From positions 1 through 62,033 of the forward strand of contig JAGBCY010000008.1 in assembly GCA_017937765.1 (NCBI GenBank): a stretch of DNA of 62,033 nt, written 5' to 3'. Shown here piece after piece: positions 54,138 to 62,033 of the stretch. The DNA is from Alistipes sp. (GTDB lineage Bacteria > Bacteroidota > Bacteroidia > Bacteroidales > Rikenellaceae). A program made the translations under genes and the position numbers. Each line of letters begins with the position of its first letter. Position 1 is the first letter of the stretch. The notes beneath the pieces are model-generated. The model had not been told where the DNA came from and searched no databases. It was given only the letters and a program-made list of their open reading frames with translations.

Positions 54138-54905
54138 ATGACACCGCGCACGTTAGCCATCATACCAGCACGCTACGCCTCGACACGCCTCGAGGGCAAG
54201 CCCCTGAGGAGGCTCGGTTCGAGGAGCATCATAGAGTGGGTATATCGTCGTGTTAGCGAGGCGGTGACCGATGTCGTTGTCGCCACGGATGACGAGCGCA
54301 TTTACTCCGCGGTGGAGGACTTCGGAGGTCGTGCGGTTATAACCTCCACGGAGCATCGCTCGGGTACGGACCGCTGTGCCGAGGCACTGATGAAGGTGGG
54401 TGGCCAGTACGACATCATCATCAACGTTCAGGGCGACGAGCCGTTTATTCGCCGTGAGCAGATTGAGGCCCTCATCGAGTGCTTCGCCGACCCGGATATT
54501 ACGATTGCAACGCTTGCGCACCCCTTCGACGCAGAGGAGGGTATGGCGGCCGTCGAGAACCCCAATGCCGTGAAGGTCGTAAGAGATAGCCACGGCAGAG
54601 CACTCTACTTCTCACGCTCGGTCATTCCATATGTTCGTGATGCGGAGCGTGGCGAGTGGTTGCGCCACCATCGCTATCTTCGCCACGTGGGCATCTACGC
54701 CTTCTGCCCCGCCACGTTGCTCGAGGTCACGAACCTCGGTGCGAGCGAGTTGGAGGAGCGAGAGAGGTTGGAGCAGTTGCGTTGGTTGGAGGGCGGCTAC
54801 CGTATAGGTGTGGCCGTGACACCCTACGCGAGCATCGGCATCGACACACCTGAGGACCTTGCACGCGCCGAGGAGCTGATCGCTACGTACGGCGACGAGA
54901 TATAG
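54138..54905 (+). CDS. kdsB: 3-deoxy-manno-octulosonate cytidylyltransferase
   Basis: Activates Kdo to CMP-Kdo for lipid A-core assembly. The 255-residue protein has IIPARYASTRLEGKPLRRLG (residues 7-26), VVVATDDERIY, STEHRSGTDRCAEAL and NVQGDEPFI, all conserved in KdsB. Its length matches E. coli KdsB (248). It sits between lon and kdsA in an operon with almost no spacing on the left and 59 bp on the right. Confidence 0.95.
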   Translation: MTPRTLAIIPARYASTRLEGKPLRRLGSRSIIEWVYRRVSEAVTDVVVATDDERIYSAVEDFGGRAVITSTEHRSGTDRCAEALMKVGGQYDIIINVQGDEPFIRREQIEALIECFADPDITIATLAHPFDAEEGMAAVENPNAVKVVRDSHGRALYFSRSVIPYVRDAERGEWLRHHRYLRHVGIYAFCPATLLEVTNLGASELEERERLEQLRWLEGGYRIGVAVTPYASIGIDTPEDLARAEELIATYGDEI

Positions 54906-54964
54906 ATTTGAGGCGGGGTCAAGATACGGATTTAAGACGGGAATAGTAATTAAAGAGGAGATAA

Positions 54965-55720
54965 GTGACCACACCAAAGATAATAGCGGGACCCTGCGCC
55001 ATCGAGAGCTTCGAAGTTCTCGACGAGGTGGCGCGCACGCTTGTGGAGATAAACCGCGAGCTTGGCACCAACATAATATTCAAGGCCTCGTTCGACAAGG
55101 CTAACCGCACGTCGCTCAGCTCGTACCGCGGTGTAGGTATGGAACGTGGACTACGGATGCTCGCCGACATCGGCTCGAAGTATGGACTACGCACCCTCAC
55201 CGACATACACGAGGCGTGGCAGGCAGCCCCTACGGCCGAAGTTGTCGACGTGATACAGATACCCGCCTTCCTCTGTCGCCAGACCGACCTTATAGTCTCG
55301 GCGGCACACACGGGTAAGGTGCTCAATATCAAGAAGGCGCAGTTCCTCTCGGGCGAGGATATGCGCCATCCCTATGCTAAGGCCGTAGAGAGCGGTGCCC
55401 GTGAGGTGTGGCTCACGGAGCGCGGCAATATGTATGGCTACAACAACCTCGTTGTCGACTTCCGCAACGTCGCCGCGATGCGCGCAATATCGCCCACGGT
55501 CGTTATGGACTGCACCCACTCGGTGCAACGTCCCGGTGGCGAGGGCACATCAAGTGGCGGCAATAGGGAGTACATCCCCGCAATGGCCCTTGCGGCCAAG
55601 GCCTTTGGGGCAAATGGCTACTTCTTCGAGGTGCACCCCACGCCCGACGATGCGCTGTGCGACGGAGCCAATATGCTCGCGCTCAGCGATTTGAAAGATA
55701 CAATAAAAATGCTACTATAA
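54965..55720 (+). CDS. kdsA: 3-deoxy-8-phosphooctulonate synthase
   Basis: Condenses arabinose-5-phosphate with phosphoenolpyruvate to Kdo-8-phosphate. The 251-residue protein begins MTTPKIIAGPCAIESFEVLD, and has FKASFDKANRTSLSSYRG and VMDCTHSVQRPGG, which separate KdsA from DAHP synthases. The start is GTG at 54965-54967: TAA at 54962-54964 is in frame directly before it, so no earlier start exists, and GAGGAG at 54955-54960 is a good ribosome site. The bound-metal type is not settled from what I can see. Confidence 0.95.
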   Translation: MTTPKIIAGPCAIESFEVLDEVARTLVEINRELGTNIIFKASFDKANRTSLSSYRGVGMERGLRMLADIGSKYGLRTLTDIHEAWQAAPTAEVVDVIQIPAFLCRQTDLIVSAAHTGKVLNIKKAQFLSGEDMRHPYAKAVESGAREVWLTERGNMYGYNNLVVDFRNVAAMRAISPTVVMDCTHSVQRPGGEGTSSGGNREYIPAMALAAKAFGANGYFFEVHPTPDDALCDGANMLALSDLKDTIKMLL

Positions 55721-55731
55721 ACCGATACAAT

Positions 55732-56355
55732 ATGACACCTCGCGAACAAGAGTTACTCGCCGTTGGACGCAGGATGATAGCGACCGAGGCCGAGACACTC
55801 GCCCGCTTGGGTGAGTCGCTCGACCAGAGTTTCGTGGAGGCGGTGGATACGATCCTCGCCTGCCGCGGCAAGCTCATAGTCTCGGGTATGGGTAAGTCGG
55901 GCATCATAGCCCGTAAGATTGCCGCTACGCTGACAAGCACCGGCACCCCCGCACTCTTCCTCCACCCCGCGGAGGCTGCGCACGGCGATCTCGGCATCAT
56001 CACCCCCGAAGATGTTGTGGTGTTGTTATCCTACTCAGGCGAGACCGACGAGCTCCGCAGCATCGTCCTCCACGCCCAGAGGGGTGGCAACCCCATTATC
56101 GCAATGACGGGAAACCCCAACTCGTCGTTAGCCACCAAGGCAAACGTTCATCTAAACATCAAGGTCGAGCGCGAGGACTGCGTGCTCGACATCGTCCCCA
56201 CCTCGTCGACCACCGCCGAGCTCGCCATAGGCGATGCCATAGCTACGGCACTTATGCACTCGCGCCGATTCCGCTGCGACGACTTTGCACGCCTCCACCC
56301 CGGTGGCTACATCGAGCATAGGATTGAGATGACCCAGGGCGACACGTATAAATAA
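55732..56355 (+). CDS. kdsD: SIS-domain arabinose-5-phosphate isomerase (short KdsD/KpsF)
   Basis: Converts ribulose-5-phosphate to arabinose-5-phosphate, the substrate for KdsA. The 207-residue protein is a single SIS domain: GMGKSGIIARKIAATLTSTG (about 48-67), FLHPAEAAHGDLGII, VLLSYSGETDEL and PTSSTTAELAIGDAIATAL. It lacks the tandem CBS domains of E. coli KdsD (328 residues), as in SIS-only isomerases reported from Bacteroides. ATG at 55732 is chosen; a longer frame starting at 55657 would overlap kdsA by 64 bp and adds an unconserved leader. It directly follows kdsA, supporting the role. Confidence 0.92.
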   Translation: MTPREQELLAVGRRMIATEAETLARLGESLDQSFVEAVDTILACRGKLIVSGMGKSGIIARKIAATLTSTGTPALFLHPAEAAHGDLGIITPEDVVVLLSYSGETDELRSIVLHAQRGGNPIIAMTGNPNSSLATKANVHLNIKVEREDCVLDIVPTSSTTAELAIGDAIATALMHSRRFRCDDFARLHPGGYIEHRIEMTQGDTYK

Positions 56356-56363
56356 CCACAACT

Positions 56364-58208
56364 ATGAGACTTCGCGAATACATCGAGAGATTGGAGGCGG
56401 CAGGTGAGCTTCAGCGCATTAAGACAAAGGTAGACTGCCGTTTCGAGATATGCGAGATTACCGACCGCGTATCGAAGAGCGAGGGTGGCGGCAAGGCACT
56501 CCTCTTCGAGAACACGGGTACGGACTACCCCGTGCTTATGAATATGATGGGCTCGGATAGGCGTATGGCTATGGCCCTCGGAGTAGAGTCTCTCGACGAG
56601 ATTTCGCAACGCATCGACGACCTCCTTAAGGGCGTTATGTCGCCTAAGGCCTCGATGTGGGACAAGCTCAAGATGCTACCCCTGCTTAACGACGTGGCCA
56701 AGTGGTTCCCGCGCAAGATGAGCGGCCGCGGTGAATGTCAGGAGGTTGTGTGGCGCGGCGAGGATGTCGACCTCGGACGTCTGCCGATACTCACCTCGTG
56801 GCCCTGCGACGGCGGAGCGTTTATCACACTTCCGATGGTTGCGACAAAGGATCCCGAGACCGACATCCCCAACCTCGGAATGTACCGTATGCAGGTATTC
56901 GACAGACGCACCACAGGAATGCACTGGCACAAGCACAAGACCGGCGCACGTCACTACGATGCATATAAACGCTTAGGCCGACGTATGCCCGTGAGCGTAG
57001 CTCTGGGTGGCGACCCCGCCTATATCTACTCCGCAACAGCACCTATGCCCGACAATATGGACGAGATGCTGTTGGCAGGAATGCTACGCCGCCGCCCCGT
57101 GAAGCTCGTGAAGTGTCTGACTAACGACCTATGGGTACCTGCCGACTGCGACTTCGTGCTTGAGGGTTATGTCGACCCCACGGAGGAGCTCGCCGTGGAG
57201 GGTGCCTTTGGCGACCACACTGGATTCTACTCCCTCACCGACCTTTACCCCCGCTTCCATATCGAGGCGATCACCTCGCGCAAGGATGCCATCTACCCCG
57301 CTACCATCGTCGGCGTGCCGCCGATGGAGGATGCCTACATCGCCAAAGCTACGGAGCGTATATTCCTCGCCCCGATACGTCTGGCCATACAGCCCGAGGT
57401 ACGCGACCTATATATGCCCATCGAGGGCACGGCACACAACATAGCCCTCGTCGCTATCGCCAAGCGTTACGACGGTCAGGCGGCCAAGGTGGCACAGGGA
57501 CTCTGGGGTGCCGGCCAGATGATGTTTAATAAATATATGGTAGTAGCCCCATCACCGGCCGACATACGTTCCAAGAGCGAGATCCTCGGCCTGCTCCGCG
57601 AGATAGACTTCCGTCGCGACCTTATATGGTCGGAGGGTATCCTCGACGTGTTGGACCACTCGGCCCCCGAGAAGGGCTACGGTGCGAAGCTCGCCATCGA
57701 CCTTACGAACATCGACTCCTCTTCGCCACGGCGCACCATCACCGTCCCCAAGACAGCGCACCCTGCAGGTGGCATACAGCTCTTCAACACCGAGTTTATG
57801 GCCGAGGCAGGCATTCTCATCCTCTACGCTGAGCGCGAATGGCGCGAGAGAGTGGATGTCGTGGAGTACCTCACTGCCAATAACATCACATCGGCACGCT
57901 ATGTCGTGGTATTTGACCACGGTGCTGCGGGACATATGCACCCCTCGGACCTTCTATGGCTTGCTGCGGCGAATACCGACCCCAAGCGCGACATCACCCT
58001 TTACAACGAGACGATGATTATCGACGCCCGCTCGAAGCGTCCGGGCTACGGCACTAACCCCCCGCGCTTCCCTAACGTGGTGACCTCCACGCCCGATACC
58101 ATTCACCTCGTCGACGACAGATGGGACGAGTATGGCATCGGCACGCTTATCGAGTCACCCTCGCGACGCTATCGTAAACTATGGCTCTCGGACAATGCCG
58201 AGTGGTAA
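56364..58208 (+). CDS. UbiD-family decarboxylase (menaquinone biosynthesis-type)
   Basis: A 614-residue prenylated-FMN-dependent decarboxylase. MRLREYIERLEAAGELQRIK, SWPCDGGAFITLPMVATKDP, GMYRMQVFDRRTTGMHWHKHK and PEDFVLEGYVDPTE-like ADCDFVLEGYVDPTEEL are UbiD family hallmarks; at this length it matches the Bacteroidetes/Chlamydia-type proteins labelled menaquinone biosynthesis decarboxylase. The reaction would remove a carboxyl group from an aromatic quinone precursor. It needs a UbiX flavin prenyltransferase, which is not in this window. It sits 8 bp after kdsD and 3 bp before the next gene. The exact substrate is uncertain. Confidence 0.88.
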   Translation: MRLREYIERLEAAGELQRIKTKVDCRFEICEITDRVSKSEGGGKALLFENTGTDYPVLMNMMGSDRRMAMALGVESLDEISQRIDDLLKGVMSPKASMWDKLKMLPLLNDVAKWFPRKMSGRGECQEVVWRGEDVDLGRLPILTSWPCDGGAFITLPMVATKDPETDIPNLGMYRMQVFDRRTTGMHWHKHKTGARHYDAYKRLGRRMPVSVALGGDPAYIYSATAPMPDNMDEMLLAGMLRRRPVKLVKCLTNDLWVPADCDFVLEGYVDPTEELAVEGAFGDHTGFYSLTDLYPRFHIEAITSRKDAIYPATIVGVPPMEDAYIAKATERIFLAPIRLAIQPEVRDLYMPIEGTAHNIALVAIAKRYDGQAAKVAQGLWGAGQMMFNKYMVVAPSPADIRSKSEILGLLREIDFRRDLIWSEGILDVLDHSAPEKGYGAKLAIDLTNIDSSSPRRTITVPKTAHPAGGIQLFNTEFMAEAGILILYAEREWRERVDVVEYLTANNITSARYVVVFDHGAAGHMHPSDLLWLAAANTDPKRDITLYNETMIIDARSKRPGYGTNPPRFPNVVTSTPDTIHLVDDRWDEYGIGTLIESPSRRYRKLWLSDNAEW

Positions 58209-58211
58209 GCG

Positions 58212-59309
58212 ATGAACGAGGGCACGAAGCAGAACATACGCGGGGCAATACTCCTCATACCCTTAATCCTCATCGTGGCGTTATTAGCGATAATAGCACG
58301 CCCCGATGATCGTTACTCGGAACAGGGCGACCAGCCAACAGTCGCCACATCCGCCGAGCCTACGGACAGCATCACGCCTCCCACGCTAAAGCCCTTCGAC
58401 CCGAACGAGGCGGACTATCGCACGCTCCTCGACGCCGGTCTCGAGCGCAGGATAGCCGTGAGCATACTCAAATGGCGCGAGGCGGGTAAGGTATTTCGCA
58501 TACGCGAGGACCTCGCACTATGCTACGGGATGACCGACTCGATGTACTTCGCCATAGAGCCATACATCATTATCGGCGAGGAATATCGCATAAAACCATC
58601 GCCAAAGTACAGCGACCGTCCCGCCTACGAGCGCGACACATCGCCGCGCGACACCATCGCCCCTTCACCCTTCACGCTCGACACCGTGGGTGTGGAGTAT
58701 CTGCGTCGCTTAGGCTTCACGCTTCGCCAAGCCGAGCTTGTCATCCGCTACCGCGATATGATTGGCGGCTACCGCTCGATTGAGGAGTTCGAGGAGTGTT
58801 ACGCCGTGGACTCGGCGATGGCCGACCGTCTACGTCCCTACATCATCTTCCCTGAGGCGGCAGCACCCGTGAGCGAATTCGAGACCAAGTCCATAATCTT
58901 CCCGATAGAGATAAACAGTGCCGACTCCACAACGCTCATAGCCGTCAACGGAATAGGTCCCAAGAGCATTGGACAGATACTTCGCTACCGCGAGTTACTC
59001 GGTGGCTACTACTCCGTAGCCCAAATTTCGGAGCTTTCGGTAATTACCGACGACAATTTTCAAAGAATTTTACCACAAATTTACTGCGATAGTGCTAAAA
59101 TTAAAAAAATATGTATTAACTTTGCACGCCCTAAAGAGTTGGAGGTTCACCCCTACTTCTCGAACCGAATGCTCAGGCGTATTATTAACCACAGAGAATT
59201 GAAAGGAGGTTGGAGTACCATCGAAGAGATGATTGAAGATAACATATTTTCAGAGGAGGAGGCAGCACGTATTGCGCCCTATCTCGATTTTGGTACAAAC
59301 CCCGAGTAG
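58212..59309 (+). CDS. Helix-hairpin-helix (ComEA-like) protein
   Basis: A 365-residue protein with one N-terminal membrane segment (about 11-29, ILLIPLILIVALLAIIARP). Four helix-hairpin-helix units follow: near 58-95 (FDPNEADYRTLLDAGLERRI), 155-200 (YLRRLGFTLRQAELVIRYRD), 235-285 (EINSADSTTLIAVNGIGPKS) and 305-360 (NRMLRRIINHRELKGGWSTI). Such proteins bind DNA nonspecifically; ComEA takes part in DNA uptake, but family members without competence genes are common. The gene contains an A+T-rich segment with a promoter near its 3' end that may serve rpsU. Confidence 0.85.
   Translation: MNEGTKQNIRGAILLIPLILIVALLAIIARPDDRYSEQGDQPTVATSAEPTDSITPPTLKPFDPNEADYRTLLDAGLERRIAVSILKWREAGKVFRIREDLALCYGMTDSMYFAIEPYIIIGEEYRIKPSPKYSDRPAYERDTSPRDTIAPSPFTLDTVGVEYLRRLGFTLRQAELVIRYRDMIGGYRSIEEFEECYAVDSAMADRLRPYIIFPEAAAPVSEFETKSIIFPIEINSADSTTLIAVNGIGPKSIGQILRYRELLGGYYSVAQISELSVITDDNFQRILPQIYCDSAKIKKICINFARPKELEVHPYFSNRMLRRIINHRELKGGWSTIEEMIEDNIFSEEEAARIAPYLDFGTNPE
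59117..59124 (+). promoter_or_regulatory. -7 box within the HHH gene, probably for rpsU
   Basis: TAACTTTG (TAnnTTTG), followed by the common CACGCC start, lies in an unusually A+T-rich stretch (about 59060-59125) of an otherwise G+C-rich gene. It is 307 bp before the rpsU ATG. No good -33 motif was found. Confidence 0.55.
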
Positions 59310-59430
59310 ATCAATCCACATTGCCCGAGGCCACAAGGTGGGCGGAGGCAGATTAATAAGGCTAAATGCTAAAAGGACCGCGAGGTCGACACAAAAAAAA
59401 GGAATATTAAAAATTTAAAAGTATAAGATT

Positions 59431-59622
59431 ATGATTATTATGCCCGTTAAGGAGGGTGAGAACATCGAGCGCACCCTCAAGAAGTTTAAGAGAAAGTATG
59501 AGCGTACTGGTGTATTGAAGGAGCTTCGTCGCCGTCAGTACTTCACAAAGCCCTCAATCGCTAAGCGTGAGGCTATGCAGCGCGCTATCTACGTTGAGCA
59601 CACCTATCGTCAGGAGGAGTAA
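59431..59622 (+). CDS. rpsU: 30S ribosomal protein S21
   Basis: A 63-residue small-subunit protein. MIIMPVKEGENIERTLKKFK followed by RKYERTGVLKELRRRQYFTKP and a basic tail (SIAKREAMQRAIYVEHTYR) are the S21 pattern in Bacteroidetes. The A-rich leader (GGAATATTAAAAATTTAAAA) is typical of Bacteroidetes genes that lack a strong Shine-Dalgarno; S21 itself influences the recognition of such sites. It is followed by a very strong terminator. Confidence 0.95.
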   Translation: MIIMPVKEGENIERTLKKFKRKYERTGVLKELRRRQYFTKPSIAKREAMQRAIYVEHTYRQEE

Positions 59623-59647
59623 TCAACATACGCTTCAAGACAAATTA

Positions 59648-59679
59648 GTCGGCCGAGAACGAATCTCGGCCGACATTTT
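59648..59679 (+). terminator. Rho-independent terminator of rpsU
   Basis: GTCGGCCGAGA (59648-59658) pairs perfectly with TCTCGGCCGAC (59664-59674), loop ACGAA, followed by ATTTTTATT. Confidence 0.95.
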
Positions 59680-59732
59680 TATTCTCAGAGCATACCCACC
59701 ATCGAAAAAAGTTGGCAATATCGCAAAAAAAA

Positions 59733-59759
59733 TTAGGGAGCGCACCTTGCGCCCCCTAA
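59733..59759 (-). terminator. Terminator of the split surface-protein gene
   Basis: TTAGGG-A-GCGCA (59733-59744) pairs with TGCGC-C-CCCTAA (59748-59759) with one mismatch. On the minus strand it is followed by a run of eight T. It lies about 24 bp past the second stop (59784), not near the internal TAG, so the downstream part is still inside the transcript. Confidence 0.85.
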
Positions 59760-59783
59760 GAATAGAGTTGCTTGGCTACCCTA

Positions 59784-61604
59784 CTACAATGGTTTTGTAG
59801 AGGCCGTAGCACTGAAATATTGCGTGACGCCATAGCTCGTTTCAATGCGCAATACCACCGTATACGATGTATTAGGCGCGAGATTATCAAGAAGATAGTG
59901 GACATATCCATCAGAATACATCGTATTTGGATTCAACGATAATATACTCTTGCCCTCCGCAAATATCTGCTCCAGCGTATAGCCTTTAGCAACATACTCA
60001 TCAAATTGCGTAGTCTCCATACTTATCAAGCCCATATGATTAATTAACTTATTATAAGGAGCATCAACCATAAGATACAAGTAGAGACAGTTTGACGATG
60101 GATACATCTCCTCATACGAAGGATCCACCTACTCGGCAACAGTAGCAAACAGAACCGTAGCATCAAAAGCGAGCTCCTCATCTGAGGCACCGTTGCGAGC
60201 ATAGAATACGATCTTTGTCAGGTCGAGCTCCGAGGGCTTACCCGCAGAATCAACAGGCACAGCAAACAGGGTATAGAGGCCCGTTGCAAGGGCCGTAACA
60301 TTGAGCACGGGCTCGCTTACGGGCTTTGTGCCACACACGTAGTTACCTGAGAAGTTGCCATCGAGCAGCTCGAGAACGGCATCGTGGGTGGTTATATCCG
60401 CGTCACCCTCAACGATAGTGTAGCGATATTCAGCGACATCCTCACCCAGCACGAAATCAAAAACAGAGGCGTACTCATTACCTATGACCTCCTCGCCACG
60501 ATACGAAGCGGTCATATACACCTCGTGGCCCTCAAACATAATTCTGAACCTGCCATTTATATTAGAGTAGTAACCAGAACCTGTCTCGTCGCAGAGAACA
60601 ACGCAGGTACCTGCAGGGAAGGTGATGATACCATCCTGCAAAACACCCATCTTACCCTTCTCAGTAGTAGCCATACCAATCCATACCTGACCAAAGCCCT
60701 CAATGGTAACACCAGTGTACTGGAAAGGGATAAATACGTTCTCGGGATCGCGTGCATCAATAACGATATATACATCTTCCGAAGCAAACGACATATCCGA
60801 AGGCAAACCGCCTATTACAATACGGGAATTATCCTCGCTAAACAGATTAACCAAACGGTAGTAACCCGGACGCGAAGCACTCTCCTCGATGGTTACGGGA
60901 ACACAATTACCAGCAGGCCGGCTATAGAGACCCGAGAGAAAATCATCCGCGTAGGTACCAATGCCGCGAGACTCCCACTCCTCGGTATCGCGCGACTCGG
61001 TGATGCAGTTTGCCTCGATGGTTACCGAACCATAGGTCATAAAGAGCAGCACAGGCACGCCATCTCCATAATCAACAGAGATTGTCACACCCTTCGAGAA
61101 GGTCTGAGGCATAAGTGCAAAGTAGAAGTCGGCCATACCCTCCTCGTCGGTAGGCGTAAAGTTATTGCAATCGAGTGTTATCTCGCTGCCATCCTCCACA
61201 GCCACGAACTCGAAGCTATTGTCGGCATACGAGTAGCAAGCCGTACCCGTGAGCTGCTCGCCATCGTTACCGCGGAAATAGAGCGACTTGAAGACATAAC
61301 TCTTCGGGAGCGAAATCTTGTACCAGCCGTAAAGGCTCGTGAGGCTGAACTTATCATCAGCACTCATACCGACCATAAGCGTAGACTCGGGGTCGTACGA
61401 GTTCTCGACGTAGTGCTGTGTACTATTCACTCTGTATGAGATGGTCTGTGCCACGGCATCGTGCTGCACACCGTTCAATCCGGGGTAGACCATAACGGCC
61501 ACCTCGTCGCGCTCGCCTTCGCCGAGGGCCACTACCTGCTTTAGCAACGTAGCATACCGTTCCTGCTTGGTTTGCGACGTTAAATCCAAATCCTCGATGT
61601 GCAT
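59784..61604 (-). pseudogene. Surface-protein gene interrupted by in-frame TAG
   Basis: One frame runs from ATG at 61602-61604 through TAG at 60129-60131 and on, in the same frame, to the stop at 59784, 606 residues if read through. The part before the stop (491 residues, 60129-61604) carries the module shared with the lipoproteins at 12161 and 18720 (VFKSLYFRGNDGEQLTGTA, ITLDCNNFTPT, FYFALMPQTFSKGVTISVDYG). The part after it (about 114 residues, VDPSYEEMYPSSNCLYLYLM on) looks like a normal beta-rich C-terminus. The first codons (MHIEDLDLTSQTKQERYATL) contain no signal peptide. Truncated protein, pseudogene or stop readthrough are all possible. Confidence 0.65.
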
Positions 61605-61926
61605 AATATTTCTGTTTCAGATTCTAATAGTTATGGCAAATATAGACATAATTTTGCCATTTTGACCTTTATACAATATTAATTGTTTCATTGCTAAATA
61701 GTTGGCCGTCGTACCTAATTTCGGCGATATTGGATTTTTTGGCCAAAAATATAAACTCAGACACACCCCCATATCACGCTGATTATCTGCTAATTACAAA
61801 CAGAACAACACAGATTAAAGCACAAAAGTCGTGCATAAATTAGGAATTTTAGAATATATTTATTACTTTTGATGTACCAAACTAAAAGTGAGATATCATT
61901 AGTGTCCCATAAAAATTCGGGACTGG
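61605..61926. other. 322-bp A+T-rich gap next to the IS end
   Basis: It holds a -7 box for the split gene (61637-61644) and the likely IS end (from about 61902). The rest has no supported gene. TTGGCC and GGCCAA flank 61702-61745 as distant arms; nothing else was recognised. Confidence 0.6.
61637..61644 (-). promoter_or_regulatory. -7 box for the split surface-protein gene
   Basis: CAAATATA on the plus strand reads TATATTTG on the minus strand; it lies 33 bp before the ATG. The presence of a good box suggests the gene is still transcribed without a signal-peptide region. Confidence 0.5.
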
Positions 61927-62033
61927 TTAAACATTAAATAAATTTTGCCCATTAGGGTCGGTAGGTTCTTTGTCATATTGAAATTTAGTTTTGTCGAAGA
62001 GGTCTTTTAAGCGTGTTTTGTCAGTCAGCGAAA
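61902..62033. mobile_element. End of an IS4-like insertion sequence (runs off window)
   Basis: The 3' end of a transposase gene is followed by a segment with GTCCC (61903-61907) and GGGAC (61919-61923), resembling the end region of Bacteroidales IS4-family elements. The exact boundary and target duplication cannot be set because the other end is outside. Confidence 0.55.
61927..62033 (-). CDS. IS4-family transposase, C-terminal fragment (cut by window edge)
   Basis: The minus-strand frame enters from the right edge and ends at TAA (61927-61929). The 34 visible residues read SLTDKTRLKDLFDKTKFQYD then KEPTDPNGQNLFNV, which is close to the C-terminus I recall for IS4-family transposases of Bacteroides (ISLTDKT-LRDLFDKT-F pattern). 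Only the tail is present, past the DDE catalytic core, so integrity cannot be judged. Confidence 0.7.
   Translation of the reverse strand, partial: SLTDKTRLKDLFDKTKFQYDKEPTDPNGQNLFNV

Noticed and set aside
55657-55731. N-terminal extension of the SIS isomerase
   Set aside because: It overlaps the kdsA coding end and adds an Arg/Tyr/Asn-rich leader not expected in the family.
1-62033. tRNA or rRNA genes, prophage, replication origin
   Set aside because: I saw no tRNA-like cloverleaf ends, rRNA segments, phage structural or integrase genes, or DnaA-box clusters when reading the gene gaps; a tRNAscan run would be decisive.

Overview
The window looks like chromosomal DNA of a Bacteroidales gut or oral commensal, perhaps Alistipes/Rikenellaceae-like. 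The order-level call rests on a full SusC/SusD/SusE system, BspA-type repeat lipoproteins, LytS/LytTR regulation, SIS-only KdsD, promoters of the Bacteroidetes form TTTG-N19-21-TAnnTTTG and many LxxC lipoproteins. The genus is only an impression from the moderately high GC content and gene mix.

Layout. (1) 1-2615: minus-strand histidine degradation (urocanate hydratase, cut by the window edge, and formiminotransferase-cyclodeaminase) and a small Dabb protein. (2) 2843-4269: NfeD plus SPFH/paraslipin membrane pair. (3) 4321-11913: minus-strand run dapB-lepB-IMPACT family-uvrA-M16 peptidase, then an O-methyltransferase. (4) 12161-22131: a BspA-like repeat lipoprotein, a composite secreted amidase/golvesin-like protein with a BASS-type transporter, a large surface lipoprotein preceded by a 40-residue peptide gene, and a coiled-coil protein. 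(5) 22261-39504: a roughly 17 kb starch utilisation operon read right to left (MFS transporter, SusC, SusD, a six-module SusE/F-like protein, a GH53 galactanase, four GH13 enzymes including SusA), closed by a strong terminator. (6) 39890-46199, plus strand: LytS/LytTR two-component system, then Wza-like and Wzc-like export/tyrosine-kinase genes, a HAD phosphatase and a tiny lipoprotein. (7) 46506-50153, minus: pssA, a putative porin and a lytic transglycosylase, divergent from mannose-1-phosphate guanylyltransferase. (8) 51706-59622, plus: lon, the Kdo genes kdsB-kdsA-kdsD, a UbiD-family decarboxylase, a helix-hairpin-helix protein and rpsU. (9) 59784-62033, minus: a surface-protein gene split by an in-frame TAG and lacking a signal peptide, then the 3' end of an IS4-like transposase.

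The genes mainly serve the cell envelope and glycan use. The Sus proteins would bind starch, import maltooligosaccharides through SusC and cut them in the periplasm and cytoplasm. Kdo synthesis, GDP-mannose, PssA, Wza/Wzc, LepB and the amidase/transglycosylase genes build or remodel the envelope.

The signals I find least explained are a gapless 129-nt hairpin at 46379-46507 whose arm differences nearly all preserve G-U pairing on the plus strand, a second long hairpin filling the gap between two amylase genes (25443-25570), the 40-residue peptide gene with its own promoter (21399-21518), and the in-frame amber codon at 60129-60131.
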